A stretch of 64,000 nt of DNA. Source: Rhizobium sp. CG5 (GTDB taxonomy: Bacteria > Pseudomonadota > Alphaproteobacteria > Rhizobiales > Rhizobiaceae). The DNA lies in contig NZ_JABAEF010000019.1 in NCBI RefSeq assembly GCF_023701945.1, positions 1-64,000 on the forward strand. The letters are read 5' to 3'. This document shows, in pieces, positions 36,654 through 46,016 of the stretch. Under the pieces are notes generated by a model. The model worked only from the letters and a program-made list of their open reading frames with translations. It did not search any database and was not told the DNA's origin. The translations under genes were made by a program, and so were the position numbers. Every line of letters starts with the position of its first letter. The stretch's first letter is position 1.

Positions 36654-39600
36654 TCAGGAGCGGTTATGCGCAATATCACTCAGCAGCCCGGCGGCCACCG
36701 TGATCCGCGAAAGACTGGGCTCACCGCCTTCGCTGAGCGCCACGAGCTCGGCGCCCAACCGGTCGATGCGGATACTGTCTCCGGCGCGCCAGGCCTCAAT
36801 GGGATTGCGTTCATCGCGATATTGCGACAGGGCCGCGATGACAATGTCGCGCCGTGCCGCAGCGATCCGGTCGAGACTGCGGGTCAAGGCGAGGCTATCG
36901 TAGTGGTCGCTGGTCGAGACGCGCTGCGCAGTCTCCAGCAAGCGGCCGATCCGGAAGGTCTCCGTCGCCGCATGATATCCCTCTGCGGCGCGCACGAGCT
37001 TGGTCTCGGTCGTACTGGCGATCTGCATGATCTCCGGTGACAGCGCCAGCAGGGACAGGCGAACGACATCGCGGGCAAGGTCCTCTGCAACGCCAGCCTT
37101 GGTAAACTCCGCAGCCTCCTCCCGCATCCGTTCAGAGACGTCATCGGGCGCGACCGAGATGATCAGCTGGAGGAGCGACCGAACCGCAGTGTTCAGCCTT
37201 TCCACGGCCTCGGCCATCGGGCCGCTGGCATTGCCGGTCTCGATCAGCAGCTTCGTCACATCGCAATAGACCTGACCGACCTTGGCATAGAGGTCATTCT
37301 GGACCTTGCCCGGGATCTTGCCGTCAAGAGCATCGATCCTGGCCCAGATGGCCGGAAGCTCAAACCCGTCGCGCGCCAGCAATGCGGCTTTCACCACCTC
37401 GGACGGCAGGGCACCCGTGGCATCGCTGACGCTCGCCACGAAGCCTGGGCCGCCGCGATTGATGACGTGATTGGCAAGGACGGTGGAGATGATCTCGCGA
37501 TGCAGGCGATGGCCCGAAATTTCCTCTGCATAGGCCTTGCGCATCTTCTCCGGAAAATACTGGAACAGGATCTGGTGGCAGTAGGGATCGTCCGGCAGGC
37601 TGCTGTCCACCAGGGCATCGAACAGAACGATCTTGGCATAGGACAAGAGGACGCCGATCTCGGGACGGCTGAGCGATTTGCCCGAGGAATAGCGCTCGCT
37701 GATCGCTGAGTCGTCGGGAAGCATTTCGACCTTGCGATTGAGCCGTCCGGCTTTTTCCAGCACGTAGATAAGCCGGCTAAGTTCTTCCCGGTTGCCGGTG
37801 CCTTGCCGCTCGGTCAACGAAAGTGCCAGCGGCTGCAAATAGTTGTTGCGCAGAACCAGATCCGCCACCTCTTCGGTCATATCGACCAGCAGCTTGTCCC
37901 GCTTGGCGAAGGTGAGCTTGCCGGAGGCGATTGCAGACGAAAGCGCGATCTTGATATTGACCTCGATGTCGGACGAGTTGACGCCGGCGGAATTGTCGAT
38001 CGCATCGGAATTGCAGCGCCCGCCCTGCAGCGCATAGCCGATACGGCCCTTCTGCGTGACACCGAGATTAGCACCCTCGCCGATCACCTTGGCCTGCACG
38101 TCGGCCGATGTGATGCGGATGGCATCATTGGCACGGTCGCCCACCTCGGCGTCGGTTTCCGCCGCACCCTTGATATAGGTGCCGATGCCGCCGAACCACA
38201 GCAGGTCGACGGGCGCCTTGAGGATCGCCGTCATGATCTCGAACGGCGTTGCCGTCAGCTTCTCAAGCCCGATCGCCTGCGCCGCCTCAGGCGTCAGGAC
38301 CACCGATTTCTCGGCCCGGGAAATGATCATGGCGCCCTTGGACAGGATGGCGCGGTCATAGTCCTGCCAGCTGGAACGGGCGAGCCCAAACAGCCGGGTC
38401 CGCTCAGTGAAGGAGCGTGCCATATCCGGCTCCGGATCGATGAAGATATCCCGGTGGTCGAAGGCGGCGATCAGGCGGATCTTCTCTGACAGCAGCATGC
38501 CATTGCCGAACACGTCGCCCGACATGTCGCCGACGCCGGCAACCGAGAACGGCGTCGTCTGGATATCGATATCCATTTCGCGGAAATGCCGCTTGACCGC
38601 CTCCCAGGCACCACGGGCGGTAATGCCCATCTTCTTATGGTCGTAGCCAGCCGAGCCGCCAGAGGCAAAGGCGTCGTCCAGCCAGAAGCCGGCATCGCGC
38701 GCCAGCCCATTGGCGGTATCGGAAAACGTCGCTGTGCCCTTGTCCGCCGCCACGACAAAATACGGATCGTCGCCGTCCAGCCGGATCGTTTCCGGCGGCG
38801 GCACGATCTCGCCGTCGCGGATATTGTCGGTGATCGACAGCAGGGTGCGGATATAGGTCTTGTAGGCTTCCTTGCCGGCGTTCAGATAGTCCTCGCGGCT
38901 GCCGCCGCTTGGCAATTGCTTCGGATAGAAGCCACCCTTGGCACCGACCGGTACGATCACGGCGTTCTTGACCTGCTGCGCCTTGACCAGCCCCAGCACT
39001 TCCGTTCGGTAATCCTGCGCCCGGTCCGACCAGCGCAGGCCGCCGCGGGCGACCTTGCCGAAGCGGAGGTGAATGCCCTCGACCTCGACGCCATAGACGA
39101 AGATTTCCCGGAATGGCCGTGGCTCCGGCAGGCCCTCGACCCGTTGCGGATCGAACTTGAAGGCCAGCATCGGGCGGGCGGCTGCAGCCGCCTGCTTCTG
39201 GAAATAGTTGGTCCTGAGCGTGGCATCGATACTGGTGACATAGCGCCGCAGGATGCGATCTTCGTCCAGGCTCGGAACGCCAGCCAAAGCCGCCTCGATC
39301 TGCTGGTGCGCATCGGCCTGCCGCCGTGCCCGGCTTTTATCCGTAAGAGCCGGATCGAAAGAGACCTCGAACAGACGAAGAAGGCTGGCGGCGATCACCG
39401 GATACTTGTTCAGGGTATCGGCAATGTAGCTCTGCGAATAGACGATGCCGCATTGCCGGAGATAGGCGGCATAGGCTCTGAGCACCGTCACCTGCCGGGC
39501 TGTCAGGCCGGCGCCGAGCACCAGGCGGTTGAAGGCATCATTGTCGACGCGGCCCGAAAAGGAATCGAGAAATGCTTCCTCGACCAGCGCACCTTTCGCG

Positions 39601-41429
39601 TCGAGCCGGAACGGCTGACCGCCCTGGACCTGCAATTCCATGTCATGGAGAACAATCTCTTTGAGCTCTCCGTTGGCAACCGGCACCTCGATGTCGAAGG
39701 TTCGCTCGCTGATGACGCTGAAACCAAGGTTTTCCAACAGCGGCACCCGCCGGGACAGCGGCAGGTGCGCGCCGCTATGGAAGACCTTGAGATAAAGGGC
39801 CTTGCCCTCATCGGTCGCCTGCTCGTGAAACGCAATGCTGATCGTCTCACCGTTCAGGCAGGCTTCGAAATGGGAAAGGTCGGCAACGGCTTCTTCGGCA
39901 GCAAAAGCTTCCTGATAGGCAGTGCTGACGATGAGGTGCGGGGCAGAGGGACCGGCCAATGCGACAAACCGGTCTTCCCATCGGGTGGTGATCTGCCGCA
40001 CGGCGTCTTCGAGCCGCGACTGCGCTATTCTGGGCGTCTTGCCTTCAGCCCGGCCGATGATGAAATGAACACGCGCCACGCCGCCTTCGGGGAAGGCCGG
40101 ATAATAGGCCGAGACATGGCCATCATAGACGGTTGCCAGATAGGCACCGATCTTTTCGCGAACGGCGGAATTGTAGTCCTCGCGCGGTACGTAGACGATC
40201 AACGAGACGAAGCGGTCAAAGTGATCGATGCGCGGCAGGACGCGGACACGCGGACGCTCGGTCAGGTCGAGGATCTGCTCGCAGAATTTTGCCAAGGTCT
40301 CCGCATCGATCTGAAAAAGGTCATCGCGCGGATAGGATTCCAGCGTGTTCTGCAAAATGCGCCCGGAATGGCTCAGAGGGTCGAAGCCGAAGTGACCGAC
40401 CACCTTGTCGATCTTGGCCCGCAGCAGCGGAATATGATTGACGGATCGTGTGTAGGCGGTCGCGGTGAAAAGTCCGACGATCCTCAGTTCGCCAATCACC
40501 TTGCCTTCGGCATTGAACCGCTTGACGCCGATATAATCCATGTAGGCGCGTCGATGGACGACGGATTTGACGTTTGCCTTGGTGACGATCAGGTAGTCCG
40601 GCCCCTGCAGGAAGGCGAGAATCTCCGGCGTCGTGGTGACGGCCTGGCGGCCCTGGCGCAGCACGAGCACATCGGGATCCGACAGGATGCCGAGACCGCG
40701 TCCCTTGCCCCGTTCGACCTGCGCATCGGCACCCTCGCCCGAATAGGTATAGTCCCGCATGCCGAGGAAGGTGAAATTGTCGTCTCGAAGCCATTGCAGG
40801 AACGCGAGGGCCTCATCACGATCGCCCTTGCGCCGCGACACCGACTGGGCGGCCAGCTCTGCAAGTGCTGTGTCGAGAACGGACAGCATCGGCTTCCAGT
40901 CGGCTGACGCGACGTCCACCTGGGCCAGGACCGCTTCCAGCCGTCCGATCAGACCGGCGGCCTGCGCTTCGGACAGGGCCGACAGATGCAACTGGATATA
41001 GCTGACGCGATCCTCGGCCTTGGCATCCTTGTCGGCCAGCACCCACTCGGCCTTGCCGCCGGTCAGGATTGGGTGAACCGCCAGGAAGATATCGCGATAT
41101 TGGCTGGTGACCTCGCCCATCACCGAATCATAGAGGAATGGCTTGTTGCGATCGACGATCGACAAGACGCTGACCGCCGTACCGTTCTGCTCGATGCCTT
41201 CGACCGTGTCGATCGTGATACGGGCCGACGTGCCGTCCCAGGCCTTCAGGTCGTGGGCCGCACGGGCGGCGGCACGGGCAAGCATGTCGGGCGTGTAGAT
41301 GTCGAGGTCATCCTCGCTGGCCCGTCCAAACAGCGCAAGCGGTTCGACCAGCACCTTGCCTTGTGCCGCAGCAATCGCCGCTGCCTGCTCGAACTGCTTT
41401 TCCCGCTTCGATTTTCTGTTTGTGACCAT
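36654..41429 (-). CDS. NAD-specific glutamate dehydrogenase (large, GDH-1600 class)
   Basis: A 1,591-residue enzyme of the L_1600-type NAD-GDH family, which oxidises glutamate to 2-oxoglutarate and ammonium. The N-terminal ~700 residues hold ACT-like and helical regulatory domains. The catalytic core has the substrate Lys region GGLRWSDRAQDYRTEVLG and VKNAVIVPVGAKGGF, then the NAD-binding part (DMSGDVFGNGMLLS, GADVQAKVIGEGANLG-type segment). The start at 41429 (MVTNRKSKREKQ) has GGGGGGAA just upstream. It mainly serves glutamate catabolism when amino acids are the carbon source. Confidence 0.96.
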   Translation of the reverse strand: MVTNRKSKREKQFEQAAAIAAAQGKVLVEPLALFGRASEDDLDIYTPDMLARAAARAAHDLKAWDGTSARITIDTVEGIEQNGTAVSVLSIVDRNKPFLYDSVMGEVTSQYRDIFLAVHPILTGGKAEWVLADKDAKAEDRVSYIQLHLSALSEAQAAGLIGRLEAVLAQVDVASADWKPMLSVLDTALAELAAQSVSRRKGDRDEALAFLQWLRDDNFTFLGMRDYTYSGEGADAQVERGKGRGLGILSDPDVLVLRQGRQAVTTTPEILAFLQGPDYLIVTKANVKSVVHRRAYMDYIGVKRFNAEGKVIGELRIVGLFTATAYTRSVNHIPLLRAKIDKVVGHFGFDPLSHSGRILQNTLESYPRDDLFQIDAETLAKFCEQILDLTERPRVRVLPRIDHFDRFVSLIVYVPREDYNSAVREKIGAYLATVYDGHVSAYYPAFPEGGVARVHFIIGRAEGKTPRIAQSRLEDAVRQITTRWEDRFVALAGPSAPHLIVSTAYQEAFAAEEAVADLSHFEACLNGETISIAFHEQATDEGKALYLKVFHSGAHLPLSRRVPLLENLGFSVISERTFDIEVPVANGELKEIVLHDMELQVQGGQPFRLDAKGALVEEAFLDSFSGRVDNDAFNRLVLGAGLTARQVTVLRAYAAYLRQCGIVYSQSYIADTLNKYPVIAASLLRLFEVSFDPALTDKSRARRQADAHQQIEAALAGVPSLDEDRILRRYVTSIDATLRTNYFQKQAAAAARPMLAFKFDPQRVEGLPEPRPFREIFVYGVEVEGIHLRFGKVARGGLRWSDRAQDYRTEVLGLVKAQQVKNAVIVPVGAKGGFYPKQLPSGGSREDYLNAGKEAYKTYIRTLLSITDNIRDGEIVPPPETIRLDGDDPYFVVAADKGTATFSDTANGLARDAGFWLDDAFASGGSAGYDHKKMGITARGAWEAVKRHFREMDIDIQTTPFSVAGVGDMSGDVFGNGMLLSEKIRLIAAFDHRDIFIDPEPDMARSFTERTRLFGLARSSWQDYDRAILSKGAMIISRAEKSVVLTPEAAQAIGLEKLTATPFEIMTAILKAPVDLLWFGGIGTYIKGAAETDAEVGDRANDAIRITSADVQAKVIGEGANLGVTQKGRIGYALQGGRCNSDAIDNSAGVNSSDIEVNIKIALSSAIASGKLTFAKRDKLLVDMTEEVADLVLRNNYLQPLALSLTERQGTGNREELSRLIYVLEKAGRLNRKVEMLPDDSAISERYSSGKSLSRPEIGVLLSYAKIVLFDALVDSSLPDDPYCHQILFQYFPEKMRKAYAEEISGHRLHREIISTVLANHVINRGGPGFVASVSDATGALPSEVVKAALLARDGFELPAIWARIDALDGKIPGKVQNDLYAKVGQVYCDVTKLLIETGNASGPMAEAVERLNTAVRSLLQLIISVAPDDVSERMREEAAEFTKAGVAEDLARDVVRLSLLALSPEIMQIASTTETKLVRAAEGYHAATETFRIGRLLETAQRVSTSDHYDSLALTRSLDRIAAARRDIVIAALSQYRDERNPIEAWRAGDSIRIDRLGAELVALSEGGEPSLSRITVAAGLLSDIAHNRS

Positions 41430-41678
41430 AACGGTTCCCCCCGGTTCATTTCCAAGAGCAAGCTGCGCAAGAATGCTTGCAGAAAGGTGTATTAAGCCCG
41501 AATATTGACGGGCATGTTGCTCTTTTCGTGTCTGCTTCGGCAGAAGCACACAATTATTGCCAACCATGCACTCGATGGCCGAGACCACAGGTCCTGAGCA
41601 ACACCGTTGTTGACAGCCTGGCCCGAAAAGGATGATCAACGCGCACGCGGTAACATTGACGCATTGGATCGGGATTGC

Positions 41679-42560
41679 ATGTCAGAGAATTCGGCGGGCG
41701 CCGTCATCGTTATTTCCAGTCATGTGGTGCGAGGGTCCGTCGGCAACCGTGCCGCGGTATTTGCCCTTGAGGCGCTCGGCTTTCCCGTCTGGGCGCTGCC
41801 GACGGTGGTCCTGCCATGGCATCCGGGACATGGTCCTTCGACCCGCATGACCTTTCCCGATGACGATTTCGAGCGGGTCATCGACGATCTCATTCGGGCA
41901 CCGTGGATTTCCGAGGTGAAGGGTGTTCTGACCGGCTATTTCGGCAGCCCGGCACAGCCGAAGGCGGTGGCCCGCCTGGTCGCTGCGCTGAAGGAACACA
42001 ATCCTGATCTCACCTATGTCTGCGATCCGGTGGTCGGCGACATGGGCGGACTCTATGTTCCCGAAGCGACAGCCGCGGCGATTCGCGATTTCCTGATCCC
42101 GCTGGCAACCATCGCCACACCCAATCGATACGAACTCGCCTGGATGGTCGGCAGCGAACTCACCGACAACAACATGATCACCCAGGCGGCCCTATCGCTC
42201 GGCCCGCCGCGCGTTCTGGTCACTTCGGCAGTGCCGATGATGAGCGGCGGCACGGGCAATCTTCTGCTGTCCGGCCGACATGCCCTGCTGGCCGAACATC
42301 GCCTGGTCGACGATCCGCCGAATGGCCTCGGCGACCTGATCGCCGCCCTGTTTCTCGGTCGCCTGCTGGCCGGTCTCGATGAGGAAAAGGCGCTGCAGCT
42401 GGCCACAGCCAGCGTATTCGAGATCCTGGCGCGCACCAAGAAAAGAGGCAGCGACGAACTGACCCTGGAGCGCGATCAATCCAGTCTGCTGACCCCCATG
42501 GCGCTGGTGCAGATGCGCCGGCTGATGCATCCCGCCCAAAGGCCAAAACGACCCTCGTGA
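41679..42560 (+). CDS. pdxY: Pyridoxal kinase PdxY-like
   Basis: A 293-residue ribokinase-fold vitamin B6 kinase that phosphorylates pyridoxal to PLP. Family features are VISSHVVRGSVGNRAAVFALEALGF (quoted in two parts: VISSHVVRGSVGNRA and FALEALGF), the substrate segment TVVLPWHPGHGPST, the phosphate site VCDPVVGDMGGLYV, and the anion-hole region PNGLGDLIAALFLGRL. In the last motif the usual GTGD is NGLGD, as in other PdxY proteins. It is divergent from the glutamate dehydrogenase gene. The ATG at 41679 is preferred over an in-frame start 24 codons earlier because conservation begins near residue 8. Confidence 0.88.
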   Translation: MSENSAGAVIVISSHVVRGSVGNRAAVFALEALGFPVWALPTVVLPWHPGHGPSTRMTFPDDDFERVIDDLIRAPWISEVKGVLTGYFGSPAQPKAVARLVAALKEHNPDLTYVCDPVVGDMGGLYVPEATAAAIRDFLIPLATIATPNRYELAWMVGSELTDNNMITQAALSLGPPRVLVTSAVPMMSGGTGNLLLSGRHALLAEHRLVDDPPNGLGDLIAALFLGRLLAGLDEEKALQLATASVFEILARTKKRGSDELTLERDQSSLLTPMALVQMRRLMHPAQRPKRPS

Positions 42561-42586
42561 GGCACCGCCTGTGAACAGGTGTTGCC
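42561..42586. other. Hairpin between pyridoxal kinase and carbonic anhydrase genes
   Basis: GGCACCGCCTG-TGAA-CAGGTGTTGCC folds into a stem of about 11 bp with a wobble and one mismatch, directly after the kinase stop. No T run follows on either strand, so it is at most a weak terminator or a message-stabilising structure. Confidence 0.3.
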
Positions 42587-42610
42587 AACCGTGCTGCGGC
42601 GCGGTAATTC

Positions 42611-43258
42611 ATGGCCATGCAGCGTTTTCCAAGCTCCCTACTCGCGGGTTACCGCAATTTCATGGACGGTCGCTATAGCGACGAGCGAGAACGCTATCGC
42701 GCTCTCGCCGAACAGGGTCAAAAACCCCATACCATGGTGGTCGCGTGCTGCGATTCCCGCTCGGCGCCCGAGACGATTTTCGATTGCGGTCCCGGCGAGC
42801 TTTTCGTCGTGCGCAATGTCGCCAATATGGTGCCGCCCTACGAGCCGGACGGCCAGTATCATTCCACGTCGGCGGCGCTGGAATTCGCCGTACAGTCCTT
42901 GCGCGTCCGCGACATCATCGTCATGGGCCATGGCCGCTGCGGCGGCATTCGCGCCGCACTCGATCCCAATGCCGAACCGCTGTCTCCCGGCGACTTCATC
43001 GGCAAATGGATGGGCCTGGTAAAGCCGGCGGCCGAGCAGATCCAGAATAATCTTGTGATGACCGATGCCGAGCGCCAGACGGCACTGGAGCGGATTTCCG
43101 TTCGCAACTCGATCATCAATCTGCGGACCTTCCCCTGCGTCAAGATTCTGGAAGAGCGCGGCAAACTGCAGATTCACGGTGCGTGGTTCGACATTTCCAA
43201 CGGTGAATTGTGGATCATGGACGGCAATACGCGCGATTTTACCCGCCTGGAAGCCTGA
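42611..43258 (+). CDS. Beta-class carbonic anhydrase
   Basis: A 215-residue zinc enzyme interconverting CO2 and bicarbonate. The zinc ligands and catalytic dyad are clear: Cys46, Asp48 and Arg50 in ACCDSR, His107 and Cys110 in MGHGRCGG. It is of normal length for the plant-type/CynT-like clade. Bicarbonate from such enzymes feeds carboxylases such as pyruvate carboxylase in this same window. Two ATGs (42611, 42617) are possible starts. The gene stands between pyridoxal kinase and a diguanylate cyclase on the same strand with gaps of 50 and 105 bp. Confidence 0.95.
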   Translation: MAMQRFPSSLLAGYRNFMDGRYSDERERYRALAEQGQKPHTMVVACCDSRSAPETIFDCGPGELFVVRNVANMVPPYEPDGQYHSTSAALEFAVQSLRVRDIIVMGHGRCGGIRAALDPNAEPLSPGDFIGKWMGLVKPAAEQIQNNLVMTDAERQTALERISVRNSIINLRTFPCVKILEERGKLQIHGAWFDISNGELWIMDGNTRDFTRLEA

Positions 43259-43363
43259 GCCAAAACCCTCGAAGCTCCTCCACTTTAGAAATTGTTCAGG
43301 TAAGTCGTTTATTTTTTCGGAATTGGTCTGCGTGCGGCGACCTTTGGTGTGGAGGAGCGCTGA

Positions 43364-44947
43364 ATGCGTTTTGGCATGATCAGACGGGCGGTGATGGCAG
43401 CATTGATCCTGCCATCGGCGGTGATGGCTGTCGAGACCGCCTTTCTGCTCAGCCTTTACTATGGGGAATACAGGAAACTCGAGGTCGGCAAGGACCATGC
43501 CTATGTGGTGTTTTCTGCCGCCAGGATTGCCTCGCAGACGATGCCGGCGGAAGCCAGCGCGACAGCGTTGTATCTTGAGGATCCAAGTGAGCCCAATCGG
43601 CTGATCCTGCAACAGGCCCGCACGGCGCTCGATGACGAGATCAGGTCCTTTCCGCAGCGTACCGTCGACGATCCGGACAACGCCCCGGACCTGCGCCGGA
43701 TGCAATCCGCAATCGACGCCTTGCTGCGCCAGCGCGACAGCGTCGATACCGAAAATCCATCCGTCGACAGCGTGGACAACGTCTTCAAGTCAGCCTCGCA
43801 GGCCTATCTGAATATCGTCGATCGCGTCAGGTCGAACATCGATGACGCAGCATTGCTGCAAGACCTTCAGCTGCTGAGGTACCTGCTCGACATCAACGAG
43901 GCCGGGCTGGAATTGACGTATTACGGCGCCGCCTTGCTGTCGGGCAAAAGCCTGGACGCCGAGCAGACGGATGCGCTGGAACGGGCGATCGTCGTGGACA
44001 AGGCAGGTCGGATCCAGTTACAGCAGTCTATCGACGATCCGCGAGTGAAAGCACTCAGCGAATTCGACCATTCGAGCGATGGCAACTGGCTTGAGGGGGC
44101 AATCGCATCGATAGAGCGGGATACCGTGAACAGCGCCGCAACACCGCCCCAAACCTGGGACCGCATCCAGGAGGGGCGCACCAGGCTCTGGCAACAGACG
44201 ATTGCGGCCCTGATTTCGGATATAGAGCGGCACGGCGATCAACTCGCCGACCGGGCACGCAGCCAATTGATCGTGCTTGTCAGCATCGTCGCCACGCTGG
44301 GCTTGCTGATTACGGCGATCATCCTGCTGGCCATGAAAGGGATGAAGCTGATCGCCACCATTCGCAGCGAGCGGGAAGCGATGATCCTGGAACTGCGCGA
44401 TGCGGCCCAGACCGACCTTTTGACCGGCTTGTACAATCGCCGCGGCTTTCAGTCTGCCGCCTCTGCTCTCTTGCACCAGGCCTCCGCAAATCGTGACTGG
44501 GTCTCGGCCATCCTTTTCGATCTCGATCACTTCAAGCGGGTCAACGATACCTACGGCCACGATGCCGGCGATGTGGTCCTGCGTACGGTCGCGATGATCG
44601 CTAGGGCGAACTTCCGTCCGTTCGATCTGCTGGTGCGTCACGGAGGCGAGGAGTTTCTGGCCCTGCTGCCCGGCAGTTCCGCCGAAGACGCCGCCGCTGT
44701 GGCCGAGGGCGTACGCCAAGCCATCGAAAACGCCGACATAAAGCTGCCCGACGGCACCACGCTGCGCGTTACAGCCAGCTTCGGATGCGCCGGCATAAGT
44801 GCGCCGGCCCACCAGGACCTGTTGACGGAGCTTTTAAAGAGAGCCGATCTTGCGCTGTACGCTGCAAAAGGCTCCGGTCGCAATTGCATTGTCGTGGACG
44901 CTGGAACGGCGTCCGACGCGGAAAACCCGAGCTTCACAACGGCCTGA
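43364..44947 (+). CDS. Membrane diguanylate cyclase with helical periplasmic sensor
   Basis: A 527-residue cyclic-di-GMP synthase. A membrane helix at ~8-30 and another at ~302-323 enclose a ~270-residue all-helical periplasmic domain resembling nitrate/nitrite-sensing (NIT) domains. The cytoplasmic GGDEF domain (~348-520) has TDLLTGLYNRRGF, the active site GGEEF (427-431), and a canonical inhibitory site RPFD (418-421) five residues before it, so it should be active and feedback-inhibited by c-di-GMP. Its stop codon abuts that of the convergent transglycosylase gene with no bases between. Confidence 0.95.
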   Translation: MRFGMIRRAVMAALILPSAVMAVETAFLLSLYYGEYRKLEVGKDHAYVVFSAARIASQTMPAEASATALYLEDPSEPNRLILQQARTALDDEIRSFPQRTVDDPDNAPDLRRMQSAIDALLRQRDSVDTENPSVDSVDNVFKSASQAYLNIVDRVRSNIDDAALLQDLQLLRYLLDINEAGLELTYYGAALLSGKSLDAEQTDALERAIVVDKAGRIQLQQSIDDPRVKALSEFDHSSDGNWLEGAIASIERDTVNSAATPPQTWDRIQEGRTRLWQQTIAALISDIERHGDQLADRARSQLIVLVSIVATLGLLITAIILLAMKGMKLIATIRSEREAMILELRDAAQTDLLTGLYNRRGFQSAASALLHQASANRDWVSAILFDLDHFKRVNDTYGHDAGDVVLRTVAMIARANFRPFDLLVRHGGEEFLALLPGSSAEDAAAVAEGVRQAIENADIKLPDGTTLRVTASFGCAGISAPAHQDLLTELLKRADLALYAAKGSGRNCIVVDAGTASDAENPSFTTA

Positions 44948-45769
44948 TTATTCGCCGTCGATCCGCGCGCCGATATGGGCGATAGCCTTCTGGTAGACTG
45001 TCGCGGCGTTCCATTGGGTCAGCGCCCCGAAATTTGGCTCTCCGGGCTGATATCCCGCCCCTGCCTGCCAACCGTTGCCTCTCAGGAAATTCGCCGTCGA
45101 GGCCAGGGCGTCGGCCTTGGAATGAACCAGATCGATGCGACGATCGCCGTCACCGTCCACGCCGAATTTCACGACATTGCGCGGCAGGAACTGGGTTTGC
45201 CCGATTTCGCCGTGGGCGGCACCGCGTGCCGACGTGCTCAGCGAATTGTTGGCGACCAGTTGCAGGGCTGCGTAGAGCTGATCGGTGAAATAATCGCTGC
45301 GGCGGCAATCGTAGGCCAGCGTCGCAACCGCCGAAAGCGTGTGTTCATTGCCGAGGAAGCCGCCGAACCCGGTCTCCATGCCCCAGATCGCCAGCAAAGG
45401 CCCGGCAGGCACGCCGTATCTCTGTTCAATCTTGGAGAACAGCGCGGCATTGTTCTTCTTCATGCCCTTGCCGCGGGAAATGATCGCATTGCCGCCGCGC
45501 TTCTGCATGAACTGTTCGAACGACAGCTTGAAGCTCTTCTGTCCTCTGTCGGCCCGGATCGTGGCAGGACTATAGGTTACATTCGCGAAGGCGCTGTTGA
45601 GAACACCGGGGCTGATGCCATTGCCGGCAGCCTCTGCCTTGAACTCATCGACCCAACTCGCAAAACCCGCGGATGTATTTCCGCACTGCGCCGCATTCGC
45701 GGTGTTGATGGCGCCGGCAAAGGCCGCCGTCACGAGACATGCCGTGGTCAGGAAGTTCGCAAGTCGCAT
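44948..45769 (-). CDS. Lytic murein transglycosylase (MltB-like, SLT_2)
   Basis: A 273-residue periplasmic peptidoglycan-cleaving enzyme. A signal peptide (~1-27, ending NANAA region) has no lipobox. The catalytic Glu132 lies in AIWGMETGFGGFLGN, and later motifs include AHGEIGQTQFLP and VDGDGDRRIDLV, typical of the MltB/SLT_2 family. It lacks the C-terminal peptidoglycan-binding domain found in longer homologues. It is monocistronic, convergent with the diguanylate cyclase. Confidence 0.93.
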   Translation of the reverse strand: MRLANFLTTACLVTAAFAGAINTANAAQCGNTSAGFASWVDEFKAEAAGNGISPGVLNSAFANVTYSPATIRADRGQKSFKLSFEQFMQKRGGNAIISRGKGMKKNNAALFSKIEQRYGVPAGPLLAIWGMETGFGGFLGNEHTLSAVATLAYDCRRSDYFTDQLYAALQLVANNSLSTSARGAAHGEIGQTQFLPRNVVKFGVDGDGDRRIDLVHSKADALASTANFLRGNGWQAGAGYQPGEPNFGALTQWNAATVYQKAIAHIGARIDGE

Positions 45770-45952
45770 CGATGTCCTCGTCTTAGTACGCGTTTTCTAA
45801 AATATTCGGCCGAACATGCCAGTTGCACCTGATTCTGTCACGTGCAACGGAAGTCTTTGCCTCTATATGACAAAGTGTTGATCAACCAGACCCGAATAGA
45901 GGTCATTTCAGATATTTGGACGCGCCCAGGCCGTTCGGGCCGACCAGTGACG

Positions 45953-45996
45953 CAAAAAACGACACCCCGGCATCGCCGAGCGGCAATACCGGGGTG
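45953..45996 (-). terminator. Rho-independent terminator of asd
   Basis: On the minus strand a CACCCCGG/CCGGGGTG stem with an inner paired segment is followed after three bases by six T residues, 20 bp past the asd stop. Confidence 0.88.
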
Positions 45997-46016
45997 CGGA
46001 ACATCAGTCTAAGCAA

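Noticed and set aside
38586..40907. 773-codon open frame antisense to the glutamate dehydrogenase gene
   Set aside because: Antisense shadow; translation has no recognisable domain.
42561..42586. Hairpin after the pyridoxal kinase gene as a true terminator
   Set aside because: No T run on either strand, so it is listed only as a low-confidence hairpin.
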